This document shows positions 48,213 through 56,762 of a stretch of 64,000 bases of DNA, piece by piece. Where the stretch lies: positions 682,001-746,000 of the forward strand of contig CAVORD010000001.1 in NCBI GenBank assembly GCA_963698535.1, written 5' to 3'. The position numbers and the translations under genes are program-made. The notes beneath the pieces were generated by a model, which saw only the letters and a list, made by a program, of their open reading frames with translations, had not been told where the DNA came from and searched no databases. This DNA comes from CAVORD01 sp963698535 (GTDB taxonomy: Bacteria > Bacteroidota > Bacteroidia > Bacteroidales > VadinHA17). Positions within the stretch are counted from its first letter, which is position 1. The number at the start of each line of letters is the position of its first letter.

Positions 48213-49217
48213 ATGGAATTCATAGACAATATCAAATTAAGTGCCAAATCCCTTAATAAAAGAATAGTCCTCCCGGAAGGAACAGAAGAGAGAACACTCA
48301 GAGCAGCCGATCAGGCTATCGGGGAGGGTCTTGCACGAATCACACTTATAGGCCCCCCGGCACAAATCAAACAGATGGCTTCGGAAATGAAGCTGCACAA
48401 TATCGATAAGGCTGATATTATTGATCCTCAGTCGCATCCTATGAAAGATACTTATGTTGATCTGATGCTTGAGCTGAGAAAAGAGAAAGGATTAAAGAGG
48501 GAAGAAGCTGAAAAACTGATCCTTAATCCCCTCTATCTCTCCGTAATGATGATCAAAAACGGCGATGCCGATGGTGAGGTTGCCGGAGCCGATAATGCTA
48601 CCGGCGATGTTTTGCGACCTGCTTTTCAGTATGTGAAGACGGCTCCAGGCATATCTGTTGTCTCAGGAGCATTTTTTATGGTATTGCCCAACACCAGTTT
48701 CGGAGCAAATGGTATTATAGTCTTTGCCGACGGTGCAGTACATCCCGACCCAAATGAGAAGGAGCTTGCTGAAATAGCTGTCGCTACAGCAAGAACTGCT
48801 AAAGCTATCGGAGGATTCGAACCCAGGGTGGCTATTGTAACCTTTTCAACAAAGGGTTCGGCAAAACATCCAATGGTTGATAAGGTTATTAATGCCACCA
48901 GAATAGCACAGGAGATGGCTCCTGAATTGTTGATCGACGGTGAACTTCAGATAGATGCCGCTCTTGTGGAGGCCATAAGTGCAAAGAAAGCACCTGGAAG
49001 TAAGATCGGGGGGAAGGCAAATGTTCTGATATTCCCAAATTTAGAATCAGGTAATATTGCCTACAAGCTTGTACAACGCCTGGCTGGCGCTGAAGCGATT
49101 GGCCCGGTACTTCAGGGAATGGCGGCACCAATAAACGACCTCTCAAGAGGTTGCTCCGTCAATGACATAGTTTGTATGATTGCAATAACTGCCAATCAGG
49201 CTGCTGCAAAAAAATAG
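48213..49217 (+). CDS. pta: Phosphate acetyltransferase
   Basis: Pta converts acetyl-CoA and phosphate to acetyl phosphate. The 334-residue short form begins DNIKLSAKSLNKRIVLPEGTEERTL and has GEVAGADNATGDVLRPAFQYV, AFFMVLPN and LIFPNLESGNIAYKLVQRLAGA, typical of the class I enzyme without the DRTGG regulatory part. It opens a five-gene rightward cassette that links acyl-CoA to ATP formation; ackA follows after 37 bases. Confidence 0.96.
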   Translation: MEFIDNIKLSAKSLNKRIVLPEGTEERTLRAADQAIGEGLARITLIGPPAQIKQMASEMKLHNIDKADIIDPQSHPMKDTYVDLMLELRKEKGLKREEAEKLILNPLYLSVMMIKNGDADGEVAGADNATGDVLRPAFQYVKTAPGISVVSGAFFMVLPNTSFGANGIIVFADGAVHPDPNEKELAEIAVATARTAKAIGGFEPRVAIVTFSTKGSAKHPMVDKVINATRIAQEMAPELLIDGELQIDAALVEAISAKKAPGSKIGGKANVLIFPNLESGNIAYKLVQRLAGAEAIGPVLQGMAAPINDLSRGCSVNDIVCMIAITANQAAAKK

Positions 49218-49254
49218 CGATATCAATAATAATATATATAACAAGAGACACCTG

Positions 49255-50469
49255 ATGAATATATTAGTACTTAACTGTGGCAGCTCGTCAATAAAATACA
49301 GAGTCCTTTCCATCGATAATGGCAATGCCATCAATTTAGCCAAAGGGATAATTGAGAGGATAGGAATAAGTGACAGTATACTGTCGCATAAGCCGGAAGG
49401 AAAAGACCCGTACAAGGTGATAACCGATATTCCGGACCATACTGTTGGTATCAACATGGTGATGGATGCCCTGGTTAACCCAAAATATGGTGTATTTAAA
49501 GATATATCTGAAATTGGAGCAGTAGGACACAGAGTGGCTCATGGCGGAGAAAAATTCAGCGAAAGTGTTCTTATTGATAATGATGTTAAAAAGGAGATCG
49601 AAAGATGTATTGAGCTGGCACCACTCCATAATCCCGCCAACCTAAAGGGTATTGTAAGTGTAGAAAAACTTATTCCGGGTGTTCCCCAGGTGGCGGTGTT
49701 CGACACATCATTCCACCAGACAATGCCGCAGTTTGCGTACATGTATGCCATTCCTTACGAGTTTTACGAAAAGTATAAGATCAGAAAATATGGTTTTCAC
49801 GGAACGAGTCATAAATTCGTTGCCCGCAAGGCCGCCAAACTACTTGGAAAGGATATTAACGACCTTAAGATCATTACCTGTCACCTCGGAAACGGCGCCT
49901 CTGTGACCGCCATAAAAGAGGGTGAATCGATTGATACATCTATGGGATTTACACCTGTCGACGGACTCATAATGGGTACCCGCACAGGGGAGATAGACCC
50001 GGGAGTAATAATTTATCTTGCTGATAAAGAACATCTTAGTATTGCCGGTGTAAGCAACCTGATTAACAAACAAAGTGGAGTTGCCGGTATATCACAGCTA
50101 TCGTCAGATATGCGCGATCTTGAGATAGCCAGCATGGAGGGTAATCCTAAAGCTATTTTGGCACTTCAGATGTATTCATATAAGATTAAAAAATTCATTG
50201 GTGCTTACATTGCTGCTCTTAATGGAGTAGATATTCTTATTTTTACAGGTGGTGTTGGAGAAAATGACTTCAATATGAGGAAGATGATATGCCAGGAAAT
50301 GGAATTTCTTGGTATCGACTTCGACGCTGAAGTAAATGACAAGGTGAAGAGCAAAGATCTTGTAATTTCTAAACCGGGGTCAAAGGTTACAGTAATGACA
50401 GTAACAACAGATGAAGAATTTGTGATCGCTGCCGACACCAAGAGACTTGTTTCGGAATACACATTATAG
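49255..50469 (+). CDS. ackA: Acetate kinase
   Basis: AckA makes ATP and acetate from acetyl phosphate. The 404-residue protein has the ASKHA signatures LNCGSSSIKYRVL, VGHRVAHGGEKF, the catalytic HNPANLKGI, VFDTSFHQTMPQFAYMYAIP, the Arg-bearing FHGTSHKFVARK, CHLGNGASVTAIKEG and DVLIFTGGVGEND-like. The length is normal. Located between pta and the first phosphate-butyryltransferase gene (15 bases). Confidence 0.97.
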   Translation: MNILVLNCGSSSIKYRVLSIDNGNAINLAKGIIERIGISDSILSHKPEGKDPYKVITDIPDHTVGINMVMDALVNPKYGVFKDISEIGAVGHRVAHGGEKFSESVLIDNDVKKEIERCIELAPLHNPANLKGIVSVEKLIPGVPQVAVFDTSFHQTMPQFAYMYAIPYEFYEKYKIRKYGFHGTSHKFVARKAAKLLGKDINDLKIITCHLGNGASVTAIKEGESIDTSMGFTPVDGLIMGTRTGEIDPGVIIYLADKEHLSIAGVSNLINKQSGVAGISQLSSDMRDLEIASMEGNPKAILALQMYSYKIKKFIGAYIAALNGVDILIFTGGVGENDFNMRKMICQEMEFLGIDFDAEVNDKVKSKDLVISKPGSKVTVMTVTTDEEFVIAADTKRLVSEYTL

Positions 50470-50484
50470 TTAACATTAAATTTT

Positions 50485-51384
50485 ATGGTACTTAGAAAGC
50501 TTGAAGATCTTAAGAAGTTACTTGAGAACCAGCCAACCAGAAAACTGGTCCTGGCCGCCGGACAGGATATCGATTCGTTGGGAGCTGTGATCAAAGCGTA
50601 CAAGGAGGGACTGGTAGAACCTATCCTCGTTGGTGATAAGGTAGGGATCAGGGATATTGCAACATCTCAGGGATTTGACCTTACAGGCATAAAGATCATT
50701 CACGAAACTGATCTTGATAAGAGTGTAGAGATCTCTGTTAAGCTGGTAAACGATCATAAGGCCGATATCCTTATGAAAGGAAGGGTGGGGACCTCCACAT
50801 TGCTTAAGGCAGTTCTCAATAAGGAATGGGGACTCCGAACAGGAAAACTCCTGAGCCATCTTGCTCTCTTTGAGGTAGGTACATATCATAAGTTGATTGC
50901 TGTTTCCGACGTCGCAATGAACATTGCACCCAATCTGCAGGATAAGATCGCAATTCTTAACAACTCTGTCGCCTGCCTTAATAAGCTGGGTATAAAGATG
51001 CCAAAGGTTGCTGTTCTTGGTGCAGTAGAGATGGTTAACGAAAATATGGAGGCTACTCTCGACGCTGCTCTGCTTTCTAAAATGAACCAGCGCGATCAGA
51101 TCCGTAACTGTATCGTCGACGGCCCCTTGGCATTCGATAATGCTGTCAGTCTGGAAAGTGCCCGATACAAAGGAATCAGAAGCGAAGTTGCCGGTGATAC
51201 CGACCTTCTGCTTATGCCCGATATTGAAGTGGGGAACGTGCTCTATAAATCGCTTGTCTTCTTCGCAGGAGCCAAGGTAGCAGCCGTAATACTGGGTGCC
51301 TCAGCACCTATCATCCTTACCTCCCGGTCCGATTCGGAAGAGGCTAAGTACGACAGCATTTTATTAGCCGCCGCTGTTTGCTGA
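50485..51384 (+). CDS. ptb: Phosphate butyryltransferase, first copy
   Basis: A 299-residue phosphotransacylase converting butyryl-CoA (or branched acyl-CoA) to butyryl phosphate. Seen: KADILMKGRVGTSTLLKAVLNKEWGLR, LSHLALFEVGTYHKLIAVSDVAMNIAP, VAVLGAVEMVNENM, IVDGPLAFDNAVS and MPDIEVGNVLYKSLVFFAGA. It is about one base from a paralogue that shares the same motif order but differs throughout, suggesting distinct acyl preferences or a heteromeric enzyme. Confidence 0.93.
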   Translation: MVLRKLEDLKKLLENQPTRKLVLAAGQDIDSLGAVIKAYKEGLVEPILVGDKVGIRDIATSQGFDLTGIKIIHETDLDKSVEISVKLVNDHKADILMKGRVGTSTLLKAVLNKEWGLRTGKLLSHLALFEVGTYHKLIAVSDVAMNIAPNLQDKIAILNNSVACLNKLGIKMPKVAVLGAVEMVNENMEATLDAALLSKMNQRDQIRNCIVDGPLAFDNAVSLESARYKGIRSEVAGDTDLLLMPDIEVGNVLYKSLVFFAGAKVAAVILGASAPIILTSRSDSEEAKYDSILLAAAVC

Positions 51385-51385
51385 T

Positions 51386-52309
51386 ATGATAAGATCATTT
51401 GACCAACTAGTTGAAAAAGTTGTCTCATCCGGCAAAAGATCAAGAGTTGCCGTTGCATGGGCACAGGATGAGATTACTGCAGGAGCTCTGGCGAGAGGGA
51501 TCGAGCTGGGTTTCATTCACCCTGTAATGATAGGTCTGAAGCATGCAATTGAGGAGATATGCAAAACAGCATCCATCGATCTTAACAGAGTTACAATAAT
51601 AGATGTACCCGATGAGATGACCGCGGCTGAAACTGCCGTCAGGATGGTACGTAACGGCGAAGCCGACATTGTCATGAAAGGGCTCGTTGGTACCGATAAG
51701 TTCCTGCGTGCAGTGATGAACAAGGAGACAGGACTATTACCTGCAGGATCTGTTATGAGTTATGCATGTGCAATTGAATTGCCTCAATATCATAAACTCC
51801 TATTTGTTACCGATACTGCTGTAATCCCGTTTCCCAATCTCGAGCAAAAGATCGCTATGGCAAAGTATTCAATCGCTTTGGCGAAGGCATTCGGAATTGA
51901 GAAGCCGGCAATTGCCCTGATAGGGGCCAGCGAAAAAGTGAGTAACCACTTCCCCAATTCACTCGACTATAAGGAGATGTGCCGAATGGCTTCGGAAGGT
52001 TCTTTTGGCGATTGCATAATGGACGGACCACTGGATCTCTTTCTGGCAACCGACCCTGAAAGTGTCAGGATAAAAGGTGTTCCTACACCAATAAACGGCG
52101 ATGCCGATATTCTTCTTTTTCCTGACCTTGAGTCTTGCAATCCATTCTATAAAGGACTTATGCGATTTGCCGGGGGTGAACTCGCAGGATTGATCCAGGG
52201 AACAACCAAGCCTGTGGTGGTGATGTCGAGAAGTGAAAGTGAGAACTCCAAATTCTACTGCGTTGCCCTTGCAGCACTGATGGCCAGTCAAAGCGAAAAT
52301 AGCATCTAA
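51386..52309 (+). CDS. Phosphate butyryltransferase, second copy
   Basis: A second phosphotransacylase of 307 residues: ADIVMKGLVGTDKFLRAVMNKETGL, MSYACAIELPQYHKLLFVTDTAVIPFP, IALIGASEKVSNHFPNS, IMDGPLDLFLATDPES and FPDLESCNPFYKGLMRFAGG. These replace the matching segments of the first copy. The stop is directly followed by the buk start, so it is closely coupled to butyrate kinase. Whether one copy is catalytically weaker cannot be told from sequence. Confidence 0.92.
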   Translation: MIRSFDQLVEKVVSSGKRSRVAVAWAQDEITAGALARGIELGFIHPVMIGLKHAIEEICKTASIDLNRVTIIDVPDEMTAAETAVRMVRNGEADIVMKGLVGTDKFLRAVMNKETGLLPAGSVMSYACAIELPQYHKLLFVTDTAVIPFPNLEQKIAMAKYSIALAKAFGIEKPAIALIGASEKVSNHFPNSLDYKEMCRMASEGSFGDCIMDGPLDLFLATDPESVRIKGVPTPINGDADILLFPDLESCNPFYKGLMRFAGGELAGLIQGTTKPVVVMSRSESENSKFYCVALAALMASQSENSI

Positions 52310-53386
52310 ATGACAAATAAACTGATACTTGCTATAAACCCGGGATCCACATCCACAAAATTCGGTCTATACCGGGAAGATACATTGCTTTTTGAAACGA
52401 CACTAAGGCACTCCTCCGAAGAACTTGGCATTTACAAATCTGTTTCGGAGCAGTTCTCATTCCGCAAGGAGGTTATCCTTGCCGAACTGAAGCTTCGTAA
52501 TGTTAATATGTCCGATATAAGAGTGATTGTTGGCAGGGGAGGACTATTAAAACCAATAGAATCAGGCATATACGAGGTTAATGATGCCATGAAGAACGAC
52601 CTTATCAAAGCTGAGAGAGGTGAGCACGCCAGCAACCTCGGTGCTTTGATAGCCGATAATATTGCATCCTCACTACCCGATGCCAAAGCATATATTGTTG
52701 ATCCGGTAGTGGTAGACGAGATGCAGGAGATAGCAAGAATAAGCGGATCTCCTTTGCTTGAAAGAAAGTCGATATTTCATGCTCTTAATCAAAAGGCAAT
52801 AGCCCGACATCATGCCAAAGCTGTGGGGAAAAGGTATGAAGATCTGAATCTTATTGTCGCCCATATGGGTGGTGGAATAAGCGTTGGAGCACACAGAAAG
52901 GGAAAGGTCGTGGATGTAAACAATGCACTCGATGGTGACGGTCCCTTTTCACCGGAGCGCTCGGGCGGATTGCCGGCAGGACAACTGGTTGAGCTATGCT
53001 TCAGTGGCAAATATACCAAACAGGAGATAAAAGCAATGATCACCGGAAAGGGTGGCATGGTTGCCTACCTGGGAACCAACAGCTTCAAGGATATTTGTGA
53101 ACAGAGTGAAGGCGGAAATGAATACTTTACACTTATAAGACGCGCTGCCTCATACCAGATAGCTAAAGAGATAGGAGCGCTTGCTGCCGTACTCGAAGGA
53201 GAAGTAGATGCAATAATACTTACCGGTGGAATGGCTTACCAGCCGTCCAATACAAACGATATAAGCAGGATGATATCCTCATTTGCGCCTGTCTTCATCT
53301 ATCCGGGAGAGGATGAGATAAAAGCCCTGGCTTACAATGGGCTGCTCGTTCTGAAAGGAGAGATAGATGCAAAAGTTTATAACTAA
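52310..53386 (+). CDS. buk: Butyrate kinase
   Basis: Buk forms ATP and butyrate (or isobutyrate/isovalerate) from the acyl phosphate. The 358-residue ASKHA kinase begins LAINPGSTSTKFGLYRED and has VGRGGLLKPIESGIYEVN, HMGGGISVGAHRKGKVVDVNNALDGDGPFSPERSGGLP, split by normal family spacing, and AIILTGGMAYQ near the C-terminus. It ends the cassette, overlapping the convergent SDR gene by four bases. Confidence 0.95.
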   Translation: MTNKLILAINPGSTSTKFGLYREDTLLFETTLRHSSEELGIYKSVSEQFSFRKEVILAELKLRNVNMSDIRVIVGRGGLLKPIESGIYEVNDAMKNDLIKAERGEHASNLGALIADNIASSLPDAKAYIVDPVVVDEMQEIARISGSPLLERKSIFHALNQKAIARHHAKAVGKRYEDLNLIVAHMGGGISVGAHRKGKVVDVNNALDGDGPFSPERSGGLPAGQLVELCFSGKYTKQEIKAMITGKGGMVAYLGTNSFKDICEQSEGGNEYFTLIRRAASYQIAKEIGALAAVLEGEVDAIILTGGMAYQPSNTNDISRMISSFAPVFIYPGEDEIKALAYNGLLVLKGEIDAKVYN

Positions 53387-54084
53387 TCGGGATTACTGCC
53401 GGCAACAGGTATAACCTTGCCATTGATTAGTTTGTGACCGTTAATAGCAAAGTTCGAGATAAACCTTCCCATATCCCTGGCCGTAACAGGTGCTTTGAAT
53501 CCGGGAAAGGCCTCCGCAAGCATATCTGTCTGTACCGCTCCGGGTGCAAGACAATTGACACTTATCCCATAATCCTTCAATTCGACGGCCAGCGACTCTG
53601 AAAGACAAGCCAGGGCAGCCTTGGAAGCACTGTAAACAGAAAGACCCGGGTATTTCGATGATCCCTGAAAACCTCCCATGCTACCTATATTTACAATGTG
53701 ACTGCCACTATTGAACATTGGTAATAACAATCTTATCAGGAAGAGAGGTGCAAAAAAATTTGTCTCCATGGTCTTCCTTGTCTCCTCCTCAGTAATAGCA
53801 TCAAACCTCCGGTTGACCAAAAAACCTGCGTTGTTGACCAGAATATCGATTGCACCAAAGTAACCGCCAATGAGCGAAATAAGCTCTTTTCCGCTGCTCT
53901 GAAGATTTGAGAGGTCGTACTCAACTCCTTCAATGTTATTATGACTGCTTGCTTCTTTCACCCTTTCAATTGCATCCTTATCTCTTCCTATTATAAGAAC
54001 ATGGTTTGACTCATCTTCAGCAAAGGAGAGAGCTGCCTGCATGCCTATTCCTCTGGTACCACCTGTTACAATTATATTCATCAC
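53383..54084 (-). CDS. Short-chain dehydrogenase/reductase
   Basis: A 233-residue classical SDR. The cofactor motif TGGTRGIG (residues 8-15), NNAG in DILVNNAGFL, the catalytic Ser in VNIGSMGGF, the YSASK pair and the PG motif in NCLAPGAVQTDM are intact. The length and ending suggest an oxidoreductase of the FabG/sepiapterin-like type; substrate unknown. Tail-to-tail with buk by four bases, so no functional link is implied. Confidence 0.92.
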   Translation of the reverse strand: MMNIIVTGGTRGIGMQAALSFAEDESNHVLIIGRDKDAIERVKEASSHNNIEGVEYDLSNLQSSGKELISLIGGYFGAIDILVNNAGFLVNRRFDAITEEETRKTMETNFFAPLFLIRLLLPMFNSGSHIVNIGSMGGFQGSSKYPGLSVYSASKAALACLSESLAVELKDYGISVNCLAPGAVQTDMLAEAFPGFKAPVTARDMGRFISNFAINGHKLINGKVIPVAGSNPD

Positions 54085-54180
54085 AACAACTTAATTACTT
54101 TTTTACTTAATTTGTAAGAGAGAATCCAAAATTAGTTTTTGCCATTGAAAAGAACAAAGATATCCGGATTAGTTTGCGGA

Positions 54181-54744
54181 ATGCCCAATAAGACATTCAT
54201 GATCTTCATGTTGGCAATCCTGCCCCTGACCACACTCAGTGGTCAGAACAAGCCAGTCAGGAGCGAGGCTCCACCACTGATCGAGAGATTGACCTTTGGT
54301 GGCAGTTTCGGACTGCAACTGGGTACGGTTACCAATATTGAAGTTTCACCCGTCATCGGGTTATGGGTCCTCCCAAGAGTTATGATAGCAGCCGGACCGG
54401 TATACCAATATTACAACTCTCCGCTGGGAGAGACCGATATATGGGGACAACGGGCCTTTCTGCAACTGGTCGTGCTACGAAATATCGATGCTCTAATACC
54501 CATTGGAACAGGTACTTCGATCTTCTTCCACACAGAATATGAGGGACTTGGACTTAAGAGCGATTTCTGGACGGGTAACAACGACAATACCAGGTTTTAC
54601 GTGCATTCCTTCCTTACCGGCCCCGGGGTAAGTCAGCAAATAGGGAGAAGATCATCAATGTACATTTCAGTGCTCTGGGCACTTAATCAATCCGATTTTG
54701 AGATCTACAGCAAGCCTGAGATCAGGTTCGGTTTCCTTTTCTGA
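54181..54744 (+). CDS. Small predicted outer-membrane beta-barrel protein
   Basis: A 187-residue exported protein of unknown function. A signal peptide begins at the ATG at 54181 (MPNKTFMIFMLAILPLTTLSGQ); an in-frame TTG 42 bases earlier would place extra charged residues before it and is less likely. After the signal, eight or so amphipathic strands (FGGSFGLQLG, VLPRVMIAAGPVYQYY, SSMYISVLWALNQ) end in the aromatic EIRFGFLF, the usual terminal barrel signal ending in Phe. It precedes the antiporter by 18 bases. Confidence 0.72.
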   Translation: MPNKTFMIFMLAILPLTTLSGQNKPVRSEAPPLIERLTFGGSFGLQLGTVTNIEVSPVIGLWVLPRVMIAAGPVYQYYNSPLGETDIWGQRAFLQLVVLRNIDALIPIGTGTSIFFHTEYEGLGLKSDFWTGNNDNTRFYVHSFLTGPGVSQQIGRRSSMYISVLWALNQSDFEIYSKPEIRFGFLF

Positions 54745-54762
54745 ATTTCGTAGATTTGTATA

Positions 54763-56004
54763 ATGGATTCAACACTCTTCATCATTGGGGCATCTCTTAT
54801 TGTAATTGTATCCTTTGGTTTTAACCTTGTTGCAAAAAAAACGAACATCCCAAGCGTATTGCTGCTCATCGGACTTGGGATATTACTACAGAAGGTTCTT
54901 CCGACAATGGGGCTGGATAACATAAACCTGATGCCCCTGCTTGAAGTGATGGGACTGTCAGGTCTGGTTTTTATTGTACTCGAAGCAGCTATTGATCTTG
55001 AGATCACAAAGGAGAAGAGGGGGCTGATCAACAGCTCACTGCTCTCTGCCTTTGTCCTTCTGTTAATAAACTCATTTCTTATTGCATTCCTTTTCAAGTG
55101 GTACATGCAGACCGATATGTTTGTAAGTCTGGTACATGCAATCCCATTTGCTATTATCAGCAGTGCGATCGTATTGCCAAGCGTGAATAACCTTGCCACC
55201 GAAAAGAGGGAATTCCTCATATACGAAAGTGCATTCTCCGACATTTTAGGAATAATGTTTTTCTATTTTGTTATTGAATCGGCTCACATGAATTCAGCAG
55301 TTGCAATTGCAGGATCCCTGGTTTTTAACGTTATCGTAACACTGGTGGTGTCTGCCCTTTCTGCGTTCATACTACTGAATATGTTCCAGAAAATTACCTC
55401 GGAGGCTCGTCTTTTCTTTATTATTGCCATACTCTTCCTGCTTTATGCCCTCGGAAAACTGTTCCACCTCTCCAGCCTGCTCCTTATTCTCGTGTTTGGC
55501 CTCATAGTCGAAAACCGCCATATTATATTTACAGGCAAACTCAGGCAACTATTTAAACCTGAATCAGTTGATGAAGTTTACCGGGAGCTGAGAATTATCA
55601 CAGTTGAGTCCAGTTTTGTAATAAGAACTTTCTTCTTTGTGATATTTGGCCTAACCATTTCGCTCTCACTATTGCTAAACCCAACAACTATCCTTATAAG
55701 CCTGGCAATAATTGTTATAATATTTGCCGTCAGGCTGTTATACTTCAGAATATTCCTTCCGGGAAAAATCACACTTGAGGCATTGGTTACCCCTCGCGGG
55801 TTAATAACACTTCTTCTCTTCTTCACCATACCACAGGAATACAGAATTGAGGAGTTCAGCGATGGAATCCTGCTCTATGTAATACTTGTCACCAGCCTCA
55901 TAATGGGTATTGCACTCATATTCAACGGAAAGAAAAAGAAGGTAACAAATGATAACGGAATTGCTCCTGCTATTGAACCCTTAAACCATGATGGAGAGAT
56001 TTAA
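54763..56004 (+). CDS. Cation:proton antiporter (CPA family)
   Basis: A 413-residue integral membrane protein with about 12 segments, resembling Na+/H+ exchangers. The N-terminal part has ASLIVIVSFGFNLVAKKTN and the conserved-type helix LSGLVFIVLEAAIDLEI with acidic ion-site candidates; a second half carries IVLPSVNNLATEKREFLIYESAFSDILGI, holding the Glu-Ser and Asp pair typical of this exchanger branch. A charged cytoplasmic tail ends the protein. It follows the small outer-membrane protein gene. Confidence 0.85.
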   Translation: MDSTLFIIGASLIVIVSFGFNLVAKKTNIPSVLLLIGLGILLQKVLPTMGLDNINLMPLLEVMGLSGLVFIVLEAAIDLEITKEKRGLINSSLLSAFVLLLINSFLIAFLFKWYMQTDMFVSLVHAIPFAIISSAIVLPSVNNLATEKREFLIYESAFSDILGIMFFYFVIESAHMNSAVAIAGSLVFNVIVTLVVSALSAFILLNMFQKITSEARLFFIIAILFLLYALGKLFHLSSLLLILVFGLIVENRHIIFTGKLRQLFKPESVDEVYRELRIITVESSFVIRTFFFVIFGLTISLSLLLNPTTILISLAIIVIIFAVRLLYFRIFLPGKITLEALVTPRGLITLLLFFTIPQEYRIEEFSDGILLYVILVTSLIMGIALIFNGKKKKVTNDNGIAPAIEPLNHDGEI

Positions 56005-56084
56005 TCCTTATTACTCCCCGGTCCCGGGTTTGATGATAAAATAATAATGACTTTCTTTGCAAACTAATTTTTTAACTTATTGTA

Positions 56085-56651
56085 ATGGTTATATCAAATA
56101 ATAAAATGGTTTCTCTTCAGTATGAACTGAGAGAAAATATGGCTGATGGCGAGGTGATTGAAAGTGTTGACAGCTCAAATCCCCTTAAATTCCTTTTCGG
56201 ATCAGGAAATTTACTTCCTGCCTTTGAAGAGAATCTTGTCTCAAAGAAAGAGGGCGATGGCTTCAGCTTCAGCCTTGAAGCAGCGGATGCATATGGTGAA
56301 AAGAGGGAAGATATGATAGCAGCTCTTCCTATATCGATATTTGAGGTTGAAGGAAAGATCGACACAGATATCTGCAGCGTTGGAAATACAGTGCCAATGG
56401 CCGACAGACAAGGCAACAGAATGAACGGGATTATTACATCGATCGATGGTGATTCTGTTACAATGGATTTTAATCATCCCCTTGCAGGCGTGAAACTCTT
56501 TTTCAGCGGTAAAGTACTTGAAGTGAGAGATGCCACAGAGGATGAGTTATCGGGTATGAATCAGGGACATAGCTGCGGCAGCTGCAGTCATGACCACGAT
56601 CATGACCACGACCATTCACATGGTTGCGGCGGAGGATCATGCAAAGCATAA
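56085..56651 (+). CDS. slyD: FKBP-type peptidyl-prolyl isomerase SlyD with metal-binding tail
   Basis: A 188-residue SlyD-like isomerase/chaperone: FKBP core (VSLQYELRENMADGEVIESV, FLFGSGNLLPAFEENLVSKK), the inserted flap (VPMADRQGNRMNGIITSIDG) and FNHPLAGVKLFFSGKVLEV. The last 25 residues are His/Cys/Gly rich (SCGSCSHDHDHDHDHSHGC), a probable Ni/Zn/Cu-binding tail as in E. coli SlyD, where it serves hydrogenase nickel loading. No hydrogenase genes occur here. A terminator follows. Confidence 0.95.
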   Translation: MVISNNKMVSLQYELRENMADGEVIESVDSSNPLKFLFGSGNLLPAFEENLVSKKEGDGFSFSLEAADAYGEKREDMIAALPISIFEVEGKIDTDICSVGNTVPMADRQGNRMNGIITSIDGDSVTMDFNHPLAGVKLFFSGKVLEVRDATEDELSGMNQGHSCGSCSHDHDHDHDHSHGCGGGSCKA

Positions 56652-56696
56652 TGAACCGGCAATTTGCTGTTTCATAATATATTCTAACACTTGTGG

Positions 56697-56735
56697 CAGC
56701 CGATAAAATGAGTAATTTTATCGGCTGTTTCTGTT
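56697..56735 (+). terminator. Terminator after slyD
   Basis: CAGCCGATAAAAT (56697-56709) and ATTTTATCGGCTG (56715-56727) form a perfect 13-base stem with loop GAGTA, followed by TTTCTGTT. Confidence 0.85.
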
Positions 56736-56762
56736 ATCAATGTATTATTAATTCCCTCTATC

